DNA from: Paracoccaceae bacterium
GTDB lineage: Bacteria > Pseudomonadota > Alphaproteobacteria > Rhodobacterales > Rhodobacteraceae
Assembly (NCBI GenBank): GCA_026419405.1
Contig: JANZZL010000011.1
Coordinates: 1-55,890 of the forward strand
Length of the DNA stretch: 55,890 bases
Direction of reading: 5' to 3'
Part shown: piece after piece, positions 39,637-48,713 of the stretch
How the letters are laid out: each line of letters begins with the position of its first letter
How positions within the stretch are numbered: position 1 is the first letter of the stretch
Made by a program: the position numbers and the translations under genes
Notes under the pieces: generated by a model
Told to the model about the DNA's origin: nothing
Databases searched by the model: none
Seen by the model: only the letters and a program-made list of their open reading frames with translations

Positions 39637-41754
39637 ATGATCGACGCCGACGACCTGATCGCCCTCGTCCGCAACTACAATCCCCGCACGAACGAGGCGC
39701 TGCTGCGCGAGGCCTATGCCTACGCGCGGCAGATGCACGAAGGGCAGAAGCGCCATTCGGGCGAGCCCTACTTCACCCACCCGGTCGCGGTCGCCGCGAT
39801 CCTGACCGAGCAGCAGCTTGACGATTCCACGATCGTCACGGCGCTGCTGCACGACACGATCGAGGATACCAAGAGCACCTATACCGAGATCGAGGAGCGC
39901 TTCGGCCACGAGATCGCCGAGCTCGTCGACGGGGTGACCAAGCTCACCAACCTGCAGCTGTCCTCGTCCGAGACCAGGCAGGCGGAGAACTTCCGCAAGC
40001 TGTTCATGGCGATGTCGAAGGACCTGCGGGTGATCCTGGTCAAGCTCGCCGACCGGCTGCACAACATGCGCACGATCCGCTCGCTGCCGCCCGAGAAGCA
40101 GGCGGTCAAGGCGCGCGAGACGATGGAGATCTACGCCCCCCTCGCCGGGCGCATGGGGATGCAGTGGATGCGCGAGGAGCTCGAGGACCTCGCCTTCCGC
40201 GTGCTCAACCCCGAGGCCCGCAACTCGATCATCCGGCGCTTCATCACGCTGCAGCGCGAATCGGGCGACGTGATCCACAAGATCACCGCCGACATCCGCG
40301 CCGAGCTCGACCGGGAGGGGATCGAGGCCGAGGTGTTCGGCCGCGCCAAGAAGCCCTATTCCGTCTGGCGCAAGATGCAGGAGAAGGACCAGGGCTTCTC
40401 GCGGCTCTCCGACATCTACGGCTTCCGCATCATCACCGAGACCGAGGCCGACTGCTACCGCGTCCTCGGGGCCATCCACCGGCGCTGGCGCGCGGTGCCG
40501 GGCCGGTTCAAGGACTACATCAGCCAGCCGAAGTCGAACGGCTACCGGTCGATCCACACCACCGTCTCGGGCCGCGACGGCAAGCGGGTCGAGGTGCAGA
40601 TCCGCACCCGCCAGATGCACGAGGTGGCCGAGGCCGGCGTCGCGGCGCACTGGGCCTATCGCGACGGGGTGCGCACGAAGAACCCCTTCGCGGTCGATCC
40701 CGCGCGCTGGATCGCGCAGCTCACCGAACGGTTCGACACCGAGGACCACGACGAGTTCCTCGAGCACGTCAAGCTCGAGATGTATCAGGACCAGGTGTTC
40801 TGCTTCACGCCCAAGGGCGAGGTCGTGCAGCTGCCCAAGGGCGGCACGCCGCTCGACTTCGCCTACGCGATCCACACCCGGATCGGTGACAGCTGCGTCG
40901 GCGCCAAGGTTGACGGCGTGCGGGTGCCGCTCTGGACCCGGCTCAGGAACGGCCAGTCGGTCGAGATCATCACCGCCGAGGGCCAGCGCCCGCAGGCGAC
41001 CTGGCTCGACATCGTGGTGACCGGCCGCGCCAAGGCGGCGATCCGCCGGTCGCTGCGCGAGGAGGACCGCGAGCGCTTCATCAAGCTCGGCCGCGAGCTG
41101 GCGCGCGTGGCCTTCGAGCACATCGGCCGCCGGGCGACGACGAAGGCGCTCGACACCGCCGCGCGGACGCTCGGCCTGCCCGACGGCGAAGAGCTTCTGG
41201 CACGGCTCGGCTCGGCCGAGCTGACCTCGCGCGAGGTGATCGAGAAGCTCTATCCCGAGCTTGTCATCGCCAAGGGCGAGGAGGTGGAGCCCGCCCGCGC
41301 CGTCGTCGGCCTCGCGCCGGGGCAGGGCTTCGACCGCGCGCCCTGCTGCCAGCCGGTGCCGGGCGAGCGCATCGTCGGCATCACCTGGCGCGGCCGCGGG
41401 GTCGTGGTCCACGCCATCGACTGCCCCTCGCTCGTCGAGTTCGAGGACCAGCCCGAACGCTGGGTGGACCTCGCCTGGCACGCCGGGCGGCACAAGCCGG
41501 TGCACACGGTGCGCCTTATGCTGACGATCCGCAACGATGCCGGCGTGCTCGGCCGCATCTGCACGCTGATCGGCGAGCAGAAGGCGAACATCTCCGACTT
41601 GCATTTCATCGACCGCAAGCCAGATTTCTACCGACTTCTGATCGAGGTGGATCTGCGCGACGTCGAGCATCTCCATGCGGTGATGACCGCGCTGGAGGCG
41701 GAAAGCGACGTCGCCGCCATCGAGCGTCACCGGGAGCCCGGCCGGAAGTCCTGA
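39637..41754 (+). CDS. rsh: Bifunctional (p)ppGpp synthetase/hydrolase (RelA/SpoT homologue)
   Basis: 705 residues. Sets ppGpp levels in the stringent response. Domains in order: HD hydrolase (about 25-180) with an intact TALLHDTIEDT; synthetase (about 230-360) with YGFRIITETEADCYRVLGAIHRRW and KSNGYRSIHTTV; TGS (about 385-445, FTPKGEVVQLPKGGTPLDFAYAIHT); a helical and zinc-finger-like part with PCCQPVPGERIVG; and a C-terminal ACT domain (about 628-700, VRLMLTIRNDAGVLGRIC). Because the HD motif is intact, hydrolase activity is expected as well as synthesis. Confidence 0.96.
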   Translation: MIDADDLIALVRNYNPRTNEALLREAYAYARQMHEGQKRHSGEPYFTHPVAVAAILTEQQLDDSTIVTALLHDTIEDTKSTYTEIEERFGHEIAELVDGVTKLTNLQLSSSETRQAENFRKLFMAMSKDLRVILVKLADRLHNMRTIRSLPPEKQAVKARETMEIYAPLAGRMGMQWMREELEDLAFRVLNPEARNSIIRRFITLQRESGDVIHKITADIRAELDREGIEAEVFGRAKKPYSVWRKMQEKDQGFSRLSDIYGFRIITETEADCYRVLGAIHRRWRAVPGRFKDYISQPKSNGYRSIHTTVSGRDGKRVEVQIRTRQMHEVAEAGVAAHWAYRDGVRTKNPFAVDPARWIAQLTERFDTEDHDEFLEHVKLEMYQDQVFCFTPKGEVVQLPKGGTPLDFAYAIHTRIGDSCVGAKVDGVRVPLWTRLRNGQSVEIITAEGQRPQATWLDIVVTGRAKAAIRRSLREEDRERFIKLGRELARVAFEHIGRRATTKALDTAARTLGLPDGEELLARLGSAELTSREVIEKLYPELVIAKGEEVEPARAVVGLAPGQGFDRAPCCQPVPGERIVGITWRGRGVVVHAIDCPSLVEFEDQPERWVDLAWHAGRHKPVHTVRLMLTIRNDAGVLGRICTLIGEQKANISDLHFIDRKPDFYRLLIEVDLRDVEHLHAVMTALEAESDVAAIERHREPGRKS

Positions 41755-41779
41755 GGCGGCGGCGAGGAGGAGAGCAGCG

Positions 41780-42451
41780 GTGGTCTTCAAGCGCCGCGAC
41801 CGGCGAAGCGTGCTGCAGGTCGTCAGGGAGGTGTTCTACCCGCGCGGCGGCTGGGCGCGCGCGTTCCAGTATGTCAAGCACCGGGTGCGCCGCCTGCCCG
41901 ACACGCCGCACAAGATCGCACGCGGGATCTGGGCCGGGGTGTTCGCCAGCTTCACGCCGTTCTACGGCTTCCACTTCATCACCGCCGCGCTGATCGCGCT
42001 CGTGCTCCGGGGCAACATCCTGGCCTCGGCGATCGGCACCTTCTTCGGCAACCCGCTGACCTACATCCCGATCGGCATCATCAGCCTCGAGACCGGGCAT
42101 TTCATCCTCGGCTCGAAATTCGAGGCCGACGAGCGCAAGACCTTCGCGCGCAACTTCGTCGATGCCGGCGAGGACCTCTGGCGCAACCTGATGTCGCTGT
42201 TCACCGACGACACGCCGAACTGGACCAACTTCCTCGAGTTCTACCGCGACGTGTTCATCCCCTACCTGGTCGGCGGCATCGTCCCGGGCGTGATCGCGGC
42301 GACGGTCTGCTACTACCTCACCATCCCGCTGGTCGAGGCCTACCAGAACCGGCGCCGGGCGAAGCTGAAGAAAAGGCTTGCGGAACGCCGGGGGAAGCCG
42401 GCAGAGGAGGGGGGTCGCCGCGGCGACGACGTGACCGGGGTGGGGGACTGA
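41780..42451 (+). CDS. DUF2062-family membrane protein
   Basis: 223 residues from a GTG preceded by GGAGGAGAG. The DUF2062 core is clear: [58 protein letters not shown] second span lies near the C-terminus (about 157-185). The tail is highly charged ([16 protein letters not shown]). Function unknown; regularly found between rsh and pdxJ in Rhodobacterales. Confidence 0.87.
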   Translation: MVFKRRDRRSVLQVVREVFYPRGGWARAFQYVKHRVRRLPDTPHKIARGIWAGVFASFTPFYGFHFITAALIALVLRGNILASAIGTFFGNPLTYIPIGIISLETGHFILGSKFEADERKTFARNFVDAGEDLWRNLMSLFTDDTPNWTNFLEFYRDVFIPYLVGGIVPGVIAATVCYYLTIPLVEAYQNRRRAKLKKRLAERRGKPAEEGGRRGDDVTGVGD

Positions 42452-42456
42452 GGGGC

Positions 42457-43206
42457 ATGGGCTACGCCGGGCGGCTTCGGCTGGGGGTCAACATCGACCA
42501 CGTGGCAACGGTGCGCAACGCCCGCGGTTCGGCCTACCCCGACCCGGTGCGCGCGGCCAGGCTCGCCGAGGAGGCGGGGGCCGACGGGATCACCGCGCAT
42601 CTGCGCGAGGACCGCCGGCACATCTCGGACGCCGACATCGAGAACCTGATGGCGGCGCTCAGGCTGCCGCTCAACCTCGAGATGGCGGCAACCGAGGAGA
42701 TGCAGCGGATCGCGCTGCGCCACCGTCCGCACGCCGTCTGCATCGTGCCGGAACGGCGCGAGGAACGCACGACCGAGGGCGGGCTCGACGTCGCGCGCGA
42801 GGAGAACCGGCTGGCGCATTTCATCGCGCCGCTGGCCGCGGCGGGTTGCCGGGTGTCGATCTTCGTCGCCGCCGACCGCCGGCAGATCGAAGCCGCCCAC
42901 CGGATCGGGGCGGCGGTGGTCGAACTGCACACCGGCGCCTACTGCGACGCCCATGCCGAGGGCGACGTCGCCGCGCGCGACGCCGAACTGGCGCGGCTGA
43001 CCGAGATGGCGGCCTTCGCCCACGACCTGGGGCTCGAGGTGCACGCCGGCCACGGGCTGACCTACGACACGGTGCAGCCGATCGCCGCCCTGCCGCAGGT
43101 GATGGAGCTCAACATCGGCCACTTCCTGATCGGCGAGGCGATCTTCCGCGGCCTCGGCCCCGCGATCGCCGAGATGCGGCGGCTGATGGACGCGGCGCGG
43201 GCCTGA
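42457..43206 (+). CDS. pdxJ: Pyridoxine 5'-phosphate synthase
   Basis: 249 residues. TIM-barrel enzyme closing the pyridoxine ring in vitamin B6 synthesis. Signature stretches are [61 protein letters not shown] and [10 protein letters not shown]. The B6 product is the cofactor of hemA and trpB in the same window. The conserved partner acpS lies further on, but a minus-strand gene has been inserted between them. Confidence 0.96.
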   Translation: MGYAGRLRLGVNIDHVATVRNARGSAYPDPVRAARLAEEAGADGITAHLREDRRHISDADIENLMAALRLPLNLEMAATEEMQRIALRHRPHAVCIVPERREERTTEGGLDVAREENRLAHFIAPLAAAGCRVSIFVAADRRQIEAAHRIGAAVVELHTGAYCDAHAEGDVAARDAELARLTEMAAFAHDLGLEVHAGHGLTYDTVQPIAALPQVMELNIGHFLIGEAIFRGLGPAIAEMRRLMDAARA

Positions 43207-43260
43207 CCGGCGCCGCGCGCGGCGCGCCGGTCCGGCCTGGCGCGGCGCGCCGCGGTCCGG

Positions 43261-43767
43261 CTACCGGATCACGATCGGCATGGTGACGGTGGCGGTCTCG
43301 TCCGAGGCCACGTCGTCGAGCAGCAGCTCCAGCACGTATTCCCCCGCCGTCAGGCCCGAGAGGTTCAGCGTCACGTTGCCGAAGAACTCCGTCGGCTTCG
43401 ACCGCGACTTGGCGGTGAGGTCGAGGAAGCTTTCCTGCGCGAACAGCTCCTGCGCGGCCGGCGTCAGGATCCGCAGGCCCACCGACAGGCCGAAGGTGTT
43501 CACCCCGCCCTCGGCCTGGAAGCCGTAGCCCACCGGCTCGAGGTAGATGTAGATCGGCTCGTCGGGCGCGAACTCGTTCGACGCGCGCTCTTCCTGGAGG
43601 CTGTAGCCCTCGGCGGGCGCGGTGACGAACACCGCCGTCCTGACGGCGAGCGGCGCCGCCTCGAAGGCGGCGAGATAGGCCGCATGCGCCTCCTCCAGCG
43701 ACTGGGCCGATGCCGGCGACAGCGGCAGCGCGGCAAGCACGGCGGCAGCAGCAGCGAAGCGTTTCAT
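43261..43767 (-). CDS. Exported protein of unknown function
   Basis: 168 residues. Signal peptide [23 protein letters not shown]. The mature part is mostly beta-type, with [37 protein letters not shown] and a C-terminal sandwich-like block ([26 protein letters not shown]...[10 protein letters not shown]). The 'lsGL.aGeYvL...l.D' pattern resembles a periplasmic accessory beta domain, but no family can be named. It lies opposite to, and interrupts, the pdxJ-acpS order. Confidence 0.75.
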   Translation of the reverse strand: MKRFAAAAAVLAALPLSPASAQSLEEAHAAYLAAFEAAPLAVRTAVFVTAPAEGYSLQEERASNEFAPDEPIYIYLEPVGYGFQAEGGVNTFGLSVGLRILTPAAQELFAQESFLDLTAKSRSKPTEFFGNVTLNLSGLTAGEYVLELLLDDVASDETATVTMPIVIR

Positions 43768-43822
43768 GGTGATGTCTCTCTCTCCCCCTCGTCCCCCGGC
43801 GCGCCGGCGGCGCCGCCACTCG

Positions 43823-43851
43823 ACTATCGGGCAAGGGGGAAGTCAACGCAA
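43823..43851 (-). promoter_or_regulatory. Possible promoter of the 43261-43767 gene
   Basis: On the minus strand, TTGCGT (43851-43846) and GATAGT (43828-43823) have a 17-base spacer, about 55 bases before the ATG at 43767. Confidence 0.4.
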
Positions 43852-43978
43852 ATCTGCGGCGCGCCCGATACCCGTTGATCGGCTGTGGCAGGCGGCGCTA
43901 CCCTGCGGCCGAAGTCCGCAACGAGGCCGCTCCGATGCCCTCCGCACCCGCCCGCGCCCCGGGGAGCGCGCCGCTCCC

Positions 43979-44398
43979 GTGATCCTCGGCATCGGCACCG
44001 ATCTGGCCAACATCGAGCGCATCGAGGCAACGCTTGCGCGCTTCGGCGACCGCTTCCGCAACCGCGTCTTCACCGAGGCCGAACGGCGCAAGGCCGAACG
44101 CCGCCGCGACGTGGCCGGCACCTATGCCAAGCGCTGGGCGGCGAAGGAGGCCTGTTCCAAGGCGCTCGGCACCGGCCTGCGCATGGGCATCTCGTGGAAG
44201 GACATGGGGGTGACCAACCTGCGCAGCGGGCAGCCGGTGATGCAGCTCACCGGCTGGGCAGCCGAGCGGCTGGCCGCGATGACGCCCGCGGGGCACGAGG
44301 CCATCGTGCACGTCAGCCTGACCGACGATCACCCCTGGGCGCAGGCCTTCGTGGTGATCGAGGCGCGGCCGCTGCCCTCGGAGGCGGCACGGGGATGA
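43979..44398 (+). CDS. acpS: Holo-[acyl-carrier-protein] synthase
   Basis: 139 residues from a GTG ([16 protein letters not shown]). Transfers 4'-phosphopantetheine to acyl carrier protein. The Mg2+-binding Asp in GIGTDL and the Glu in [16 protein letters not shown] are present. GGGGAG lies further upstream than usual. The stop overlaps the next gene's start (ATGA). Confidence 0.95.
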   Translation: MILGIGTDLANIERIEATLARFGDRFRNRVFTEAERRKAERRRDVAGTYAKRWAAKEACSKALGTGLRMGISWKDMGVTNLRSGQPVMQLTGWAAERLAAMTPAGHEAIVHVSLTDDHPWAQAFVVIEARPLPSEAARG

Positions 44399-45093
44399 GC
44401 GGGCCGCCGCCCGCCGCCTCGCCGCTCGCCCGCGCCCTCGGCGCCTTCGGCGTGGCCCTGCTCGCCGCGGGCGGCGCCGTCTGGGTCGCGCTCCAGATCC
44501 CCTGGCCCTGGGTGCTCGACATCAACTCCCCCGACTTCAGCCTGCCGGCCCTGTTCGTGATCGCGCTTGCCGGCGCGGCGGTCTGGTTCACGGGGTCGGG
44601 CGTCCTCTCGCTCTTGCGCGCGCGGTCCTTCGGCACCGCGCGGCTGGTGCTCGACGGCGGCGGTCCGGGGCAGCTCGGCGGCATCCTCTCGGGCCGTGTC
44701 CTGTGCGACAGGCCCGTGGCGGCGACCGGGCCTTTCCGCCTCGTGCTCACCTGCCATGACGTGCACGAGTTCGGCGTCGACAACGGAGAGCCGCGGCGGG
44801 TCTCGACCTTTCCCGTGTGGTCCGCCGAGACGACGCTTCCCCCCGGAACCGACGCGCAGGAGGGCCTGCCCTTCCGGTTCCGGCTGCCCGAGACGGTCGG
44901 CTCTGCCCCGGTGTCGAGCGGCATCCTGCCCGGCGGTGGCAGCCGGTGGCGGCTCACCATTCACGTCCCCGGCATGCGCCGTGTCGCCGGCGGCAACACG
45001 CCGCCGGTCGGCCGCTTCTGGACGCTCGACCTGACCGCCCCGACCGGCGGGCTCGGCTTCCGCGCCAGGCTCGAGGTTCCGGTGCGCCCCTGA
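44395..45093 (+). CDS. Membrane protein of unknown function between acpS and lepB
   Basis: 232 residues. Two hydrophobic segments (about 14-34 and 45-73) lead to a soluble beta-rich C-terminal domain of about 150 residues ([25 protein letters not shown], then [38 protein letters not shown]). The domain has an arrestin-like or immunoglobulin-like alternation of strands; the family is not identified. Coupled to acpS and followed 83 bases later by lepB. Confidence 0.75.
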   Translation: MSGPPPAASPLARALGAFGVALLAAGGAVWVALQIPWPWVLDINSPDFSLPALFVIALAGAAVWFTGSGVLSLLRARSFGTARLVLDGGGPGQLGGILSGRVLCDRPVAATGPFRLVLTCHDVHEFGVDNGEPRRVSTFPVWSAETTLPPGTDAQEGLPFRFRLPETVGSAPVSSGILPGGGSRWRLTIHVPGMRRVAGGNTPPVGRFWTLDLTAPTGGLGFRARLEVPVRP

Positions 45094-45176
45094 CGCTCCG
45101 GCGCCGCGCCCGCCCTTGACTCGGCCCGGCCCCGCGCCCAGAACCCGCAGGCGACCGAAGAGGCAGGAACACGGGC

Positions 45177-45980
45177 ATGGCGCGCAGGGCCGAGACCAGG
45201 GACGGCTGGTGGGAAACCGTCAAGACGCTGATCTACGCGCTGCTGATCGCGGGGGTCTTCCGCACCCTGTTCTTCCAGCCGTTCTGGATCCCCTCGGGCT
45301 CGATGAAGGACACGCTGCTGATCGGCGACTTCCTCTTCGTCAACAAGATGGCCTACGGCTACTCGCGCCATTCCTGCCCGTTCTCGAGCTGCTTCTTCAT
45401 CAAGGGCCGCTGGTTCGAGCGCATGCCCGAGCGCGGCGACGTGGTGGTGTTCCGCCATCCGGTCAACGGGTCTGACTTCATCAAGCGGGTGATCGGCCTG
45501 CCGGGCGACCGCGTGCAGATGATCGGCGGGCGGCTGCACCTGAACGGCCAGCCGGTGCCGGTGACGCCGGCCGGGACCTTCGAGGAGATCTACGAGCGCC
45601 AGGGTCCGGTCGGCCAGCTGCCGCGCTGCGAGAACGCCCCCGTCGGCCAGGGCGGCATCTGCCGCGCCTCGCGCTTCCTCGAGGAGCTGCCGCTGTCCGA
45701 CGGCACGACGCGCACCCATCACATCCTCAACATCGAGGACGGCGGCTTCGCCGACGACACCGACGTGTTCACCGTGCCCGAGGGCAGCTACTTCTTCCTC
45801 GGCGACAACCGCGACAACAGCCAGGACAGCCGCTTCGACCCCGCCGTGGGCGGGGTGGGCTTCGTTCCGGCCGAGTATCTGATCGGGCGGGCCGACCGGG
45901 TGATGTTCTCCTCGGCGGGCCGGTCGATGTTCTTCTTCTGGACATGGCGGCCCGACCGGTTCTTCAAGGCGATCGAGTGA
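45177..45980 (+). CDS. lepB: Signal peptidase I
   Basis: 267 residues. Membrane-bound serine protease that removes signal peptides. One N-terminal span (about 15-33), then the catalytic serine in [14 protein letters not shown], the catalytic lysine in [14 protein letters not shown], and the box [12 protein letters not shown]. The short Cys-containing insert [11 protein letters not shown] is like that of other Rhodobacterales LepB proteins. It overlaps rnc in GTGA. Confidence 0.96.
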   Translation: MARRAETRDGWWETVKTLIYALLIAGVFRTLFFQPFWIPSGSMKDTLLIGDFLFVNKMAYGYSRHSCPFSSCFFIKGRWFERMPERGDVVVFRHPVNGSDFIKRVIGLPGDRVQMIGGRLHLNGQPVPVTPAGTFEEIYERQGPVGQLPRCENAPVGQGGICRASRFLEELPLSDGTTRTHHILNIEDGGFADDTDVFTVPEGSYFFLGDNRDNSQDSRFDPAVGGVGFVPAEYLIGRADRVMFSSAGRSMFFFWTWRPDRFFKAIE

Positions 45981-46660
45981 GGCTGTCGGCCGAGCTCCGC
46001 GCCTTCGCCGCCCGGCTGGGGCACGACTTCCGCCGCCCCGAGCTTCTGGTCCGCGCGCTGACGCATCCCTCGCTCTCGGCCCCGGGCCGGCCCGACAACC
46101 AGCGGCTGGAGTTCCTCGGCGACCGCGTGCTCGGCCTCGTCATGGCCGAGGCGCTGCTCGCCGCCGACCGCGGGGCGAGCGAAGGCCAGCTCGCCCCGCG
46201 CTTCAACGCGCTGGTGCGGAAGGAGACCTGCGCCGAGGTCGCCCGCGCGGTCGATCTCGGGGCGGTGCTGAAGCTCGGCCGGTCCGAGACGATGACGGGC
46301 GGGCGCCGCAAGGAGGCGCTGCTCGCCGACGCGATGGAGGCAGTGATCGCCGCCGTCTACCTCGACGCCGGCTTCGAGGCGGCGCGGCGGGTGGTGCTGC
46401 GCCTGTGGGGCGAGCGGGTCGGGGCGGTCGCGGCGGATGCGCGCGACGCCAAGACGAGCCTCCAGGAATGGGCGCAGGCCCGCGGCCTGCCGCCGCCCGC
46501 CTATGTCGAGGTCGCCCGCGCCGGCCCCGACCACGCGCCCGAGTTCACCATCGAGGCGCGGCTCTCCACGGGCGAGAGCGTGCAGGCCGTGGCGGGATCG
46601 AAGCGCCAGGCCGAACAGGCGGCGGCGCGGGCCCTGCTGGAGCGGGTGGCGGGGAGCTAG
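45977..46660 (+). CDS. rnc: Ribonuclease III
   Basis: 227 residues from the GTG overlapping lepB. Processes double-stranded RNA, including rRNA precursors. The signature [20 protein letters not shown], the later catalytic Glu region in [18 protein letters not shown], and a C-terminal dsRNA-binding domain ([12 protein letters not shown]...[14 protein letters not shown]) are present. The stop codon overlaps that of the convergent nuclease gene. Confidence 0.96.
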   Translation: MRLSAELRAFAARLGHDFRRPELLVRALTHPSLSAPGRPDNQRLEFLGDRVLGLVMAEALLAADRGASEGQLAPRFNALVRKETCAEVARAVDLGAVLKLGRSETMTGGRRKEALLADAMEAVIAAVYLDAGFEAARRVVLRLWGERVGAVAADARDAKTSLQEWAQARGLPPPAYVEVARAGPDHAPEFTIEARLSTGESVQAVAGSKRQAEQAAARALLERVAGS

Positions 46661-47211
46661 GTCCCGCCGGCCGGGGGCGGGAAGCGCCCCCTCTGGCGTG
46701 CATCGCAGCGCCACAGGCGGCTGCGCACGCCCGGCACTTCGAGATGGCGGCAGCGGCCGCCCGAATACTTCGGCCAGTCCACGGCAAGTCCCTGCTTCAC
46801 CGGCTTGGCCGCAAGGTCGCGCCCGTCGGGCAGGAAGCAGACGCCCACCACCCGCCCGTGCGACAGCTCTCCGGTGACGCGCACCTTGTCGGTCTGCCCC
46901 CGGCACATCGCGATGAGCGCGTGCTTCGCCTTCCGGCCCCAGGGATGGTCGAGTTCCGGCGCGTCGATCCCGGCCAGCCGGATGTTGACCTCCCCGATCA
47001 CGATCGTGTCGCCGTCGATCACCCGGAAAGGGCCCTGGATCAACGACCCCGGGCAGAGGTGGCCGGCGGGATGCGGGGCGCGCTGCGCAGGGCGCGGGGC
47101 GGCGTCGGGGAACCCCGGCTTCCGGGCGGGCCGGCCCGTCCGGCGCGCGCCCAGGGCCATGGCCCCGACGAGGAGGGCGACGAGCAGGAGGGCGACCGAA
47201 GCGGGTTCCAA
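46657..47211 (-). CDS. Staphylococcal-nuclease-like (TNase) protein, membrane-anchored
   Basis: About 184 residues if the TTG at 47211 is the start (GGGAG lies 9 bases upstream and a membrane anchor [18 protein letters not shown] follows at once); an ATG at 47304 is the alternative. The SNase domain (about 75-150) has [26 protein letters not shown] with the catalytic Arg and Glu, and a later Arg in [10 protein letters not shown]. It ends [17 protein letters not shown]. It probably acts as an exported nuclease. It sits against the direction of the conserved rnc-era pair. Confidence 0.75.
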   Translation of the reverse strand: MEPASVALLLVALLVGAMALGARRTGRPARKPGFPDAAPRPAQRAPHPAGHLCPGSLIQGPFRVIDGDTIVIGEVNIRLAGIDAPELDHPWGRKAKHALIAMCRGQTDKVRVTGELSHGRVVGVCFLPDGRDLAAKPVKQGLAVDWPKYSGGRCRHLEVPGVRSRLWRCDARQRGRFPPPAGGT

Positions 47212-47348
47212 CGTGCCTGCTCCCGCCGGCGCGTGGCTGTGACCGTTGATCCGGGGAGGCCTGCATCGGAATCCGGCAGGCGCGCGAAACAGCGCTGTGG
47301 CCATCCGCGCCGGAGGCGTCTACATCGCGTCCGATGAGGGAGAAGGTC

Positions 47349-48254
47349 ATGACCACCCGCGCCGGCTTCGTCGCCCTGATCGGAGAGCCCAATGCGGGCA
47401 AGTCGACCCTGCTCAACCGCATGGTCGGCGCCAAGGTCTCGATCGTCACGCACAAGGTGCAGACGACCCGCACCCGCATCCGCGGGGTGGCGCTGCACGG
47501 CGAGGCACAGATCGTCTTCGTCGACACGCCGGGCCTGTTCCGGCCGCGGCGGCGGCTCGACCGTGCGATGGTGGCCGCCGCCTGGGGCGGGGCGGCGGAT
47601 GCCGATGTCGTCGTGCTGCTGATCGAGGCGCATCGCGGGCTGACCGAGGGGGTGCGCGCCATTCTCGAAGGCCTGCGCGCGAAGCTCGGCGGGCGCCCCG
47701 TCGCGCTTGCCATCAACAAGATCGACCGGGTGAAGGCCGAGAGCCTGCTTGCGCTCGCCGCCGAGATGAACGCGGCCTTCCCCTTCGTGCGCACCTTCAT
47801 GATCTCGGCCGAGAAGGGCCACGGGGTGGAGGACCTCAAGGCCTGGCTCGCCGGCGAGATGCCCGAGGGGCCCTGGCTCTACCCCGAGGACCAGATCGCC
47901 GACCTGCCGCTGCGGATGATCGCCGCCGAGATCACCCGCGAGAAGCTGACCCTGAGGCTGCACCAGGAGCTGCCCTACGAGCTGACGGTGGAAACCGAGC
48001 GCTGGGAGGACCGCCCCGACGGCTCGGCGCGGATCGACCAGGTGGTCTATGTCGCGCGCGAGGGGCACAAGGGGATCGTGCTCGGCCGCCGGGGCGAGAC
48101 GGTGAAGGCCGTGGGCCAGGCCGCCCGGCAGGAGATCGAGGCGTTCCTCGGCCGCAAGGTGCACCTCTTCCTGACGGTCAAGGTCCGGCCCGGCTGGCTG
48201 GAGGAGGCCGAGCGCTATTCCGAGATGGGGCTCGACTTCCGGGACGGCGGCTGA
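47349..48254 (+). CDS. era: GTPase Era
   Basis: 301 residues from the ATG at 47349, which has GGGAG 6 bases before it (47334 is the alternative). Ribosome-assembly GTPase that binds 16S rRNA. Motifs in order: GEPNAGKSTLLN (G1), VSIVTHKVQTTRTR (switch I), DTPGLFRP (G3), NKIDRV (G4), SAEKGHG (G5). The C-terminal KH domain contains ILGRRGE-type KGIVLGRRGETVKAVG. A weak promoter (TGGCCA-17-TACATC, 47296-47324) may restart transcription after the inserted nuclease gene. Confidence 0.97.
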   Translation: MTTRAGFVALIGEPNAGKSTLLNRMVGAKVSIVTHKVQTTRTRIRGVALHGEAQIVFVDTPGLFRPRRRLDRAMVAAAWGGAADADVVVLLIEAHRGLTEGVRAILEGLRAKLGGRPVALAINKIDRVKAESLLALAAEMNAAFPFVRTFMISAEKGHGVEDLKAWLAGEMPEGPWLYPEDQIADLPLRMIAAEITREKLTLRLHQELPYELTVETERWEDRPDGSARIDQVVYVAREGHKGIVLGRRGETVKAVGQAARQEIEAFLGRKVHLFLTVKVRPGWLEEAERYSEMGLDFRDGG

Positions 48255-48586
48255 TGGCGCGGCTCGCCTCGGGCGTCTGGGTCGCGGCCTACCTGCGGCG
48301 GCTCGCGGCCGAGGGGATCCCCGCCTTCGTCGCCCGGCGCGGCGACGACACGGCGGGGGCTGTCATGGTCAAGCTCGCCACTCTCGACGGCCGCGCCACC
48401 GCCTTCCAGCGCAGCTTCGACCTCACGACCGGGGGCCGCGCCTGGGTGGTGCTGGCCGAGGGGCCCGAGGCGGAGGTGGACGCCATGCTTGCCCGGCAGG
48501 CGGGCTACGACCCAGACCTGTGGCTGATCGAGATCGAGGACCGGCGGGGGCGGCATCTCCTGGGCGAGCCGGGACTCGAGGCCTGA
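48254..48586 (+). CDS. DUF1491-family protein
   Basis: 110 residues, soluble. The DUF1491 pattern is visible: RLASGVWVAAYLRRLAAEGIPAFVARRGDDTAGAVMVKLATLDGRA at the start and YDPDLWLIEIEDRRGRHLL at the end. Overlaps era by one base (TGATG), the usual alphaproteobacterial arrangement. Function unknown. Confidence 0.85.
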   Translation: MARLASGVWVAAYLRRLAAEGIPAFVARRGDDTAGAVMVKLATLDGRATAFQRSFDLTTGGRAWVVLAEGPEAEVDAMLARQAGYDPDLWLIEIEDRRGRHLLGEPGLEA

Positions 48587-48615
48587 GCCGGGCCGCCCGG
48601 CCCCCGGCGCGGCCC

Positions 48616-48680
48616 GGGGGGCTGTCTGCCCCCCAGTCGCCTGGCGGCGACTCCCCCCGAGGATATTTCGCGCAGGGAAG
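48616..48680 (+). repeat. Dispersed hairpin-tail repeat, copy D
   Basis: The stem GGGGGGC/GCCCCCC (48616-48622 with 48628-48634) is followed by a second stem-loop, AGTCGCC/GGCGACT (48635-48652), absent from the other copies, then CCCCCCGAGGATATTTCGCG and GGGAAGGGG. It lies between DUF1491 and the convergent alkB gene. It is the most divergent copy. Confidence 0.75.
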
Positions 48681-48713
48681 GGGCCGGACCCTTGCGGGGG
48701 ACGGCGCCCGCGT

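Noticed and set aside
41505-41760. Frameshift or truncation in the RSH C-terminus
   Set aside because: The ACT domain reads through intact to residue 705; no disruption was found.
43207-43260. GC palindromes between pdxJ and the exported-protein gene as a specific terminator
   Set aside because: Several overlapping GGCGCGCC-type pairings are possible but no single clear stem with a T-run stands out, so no feature was called.
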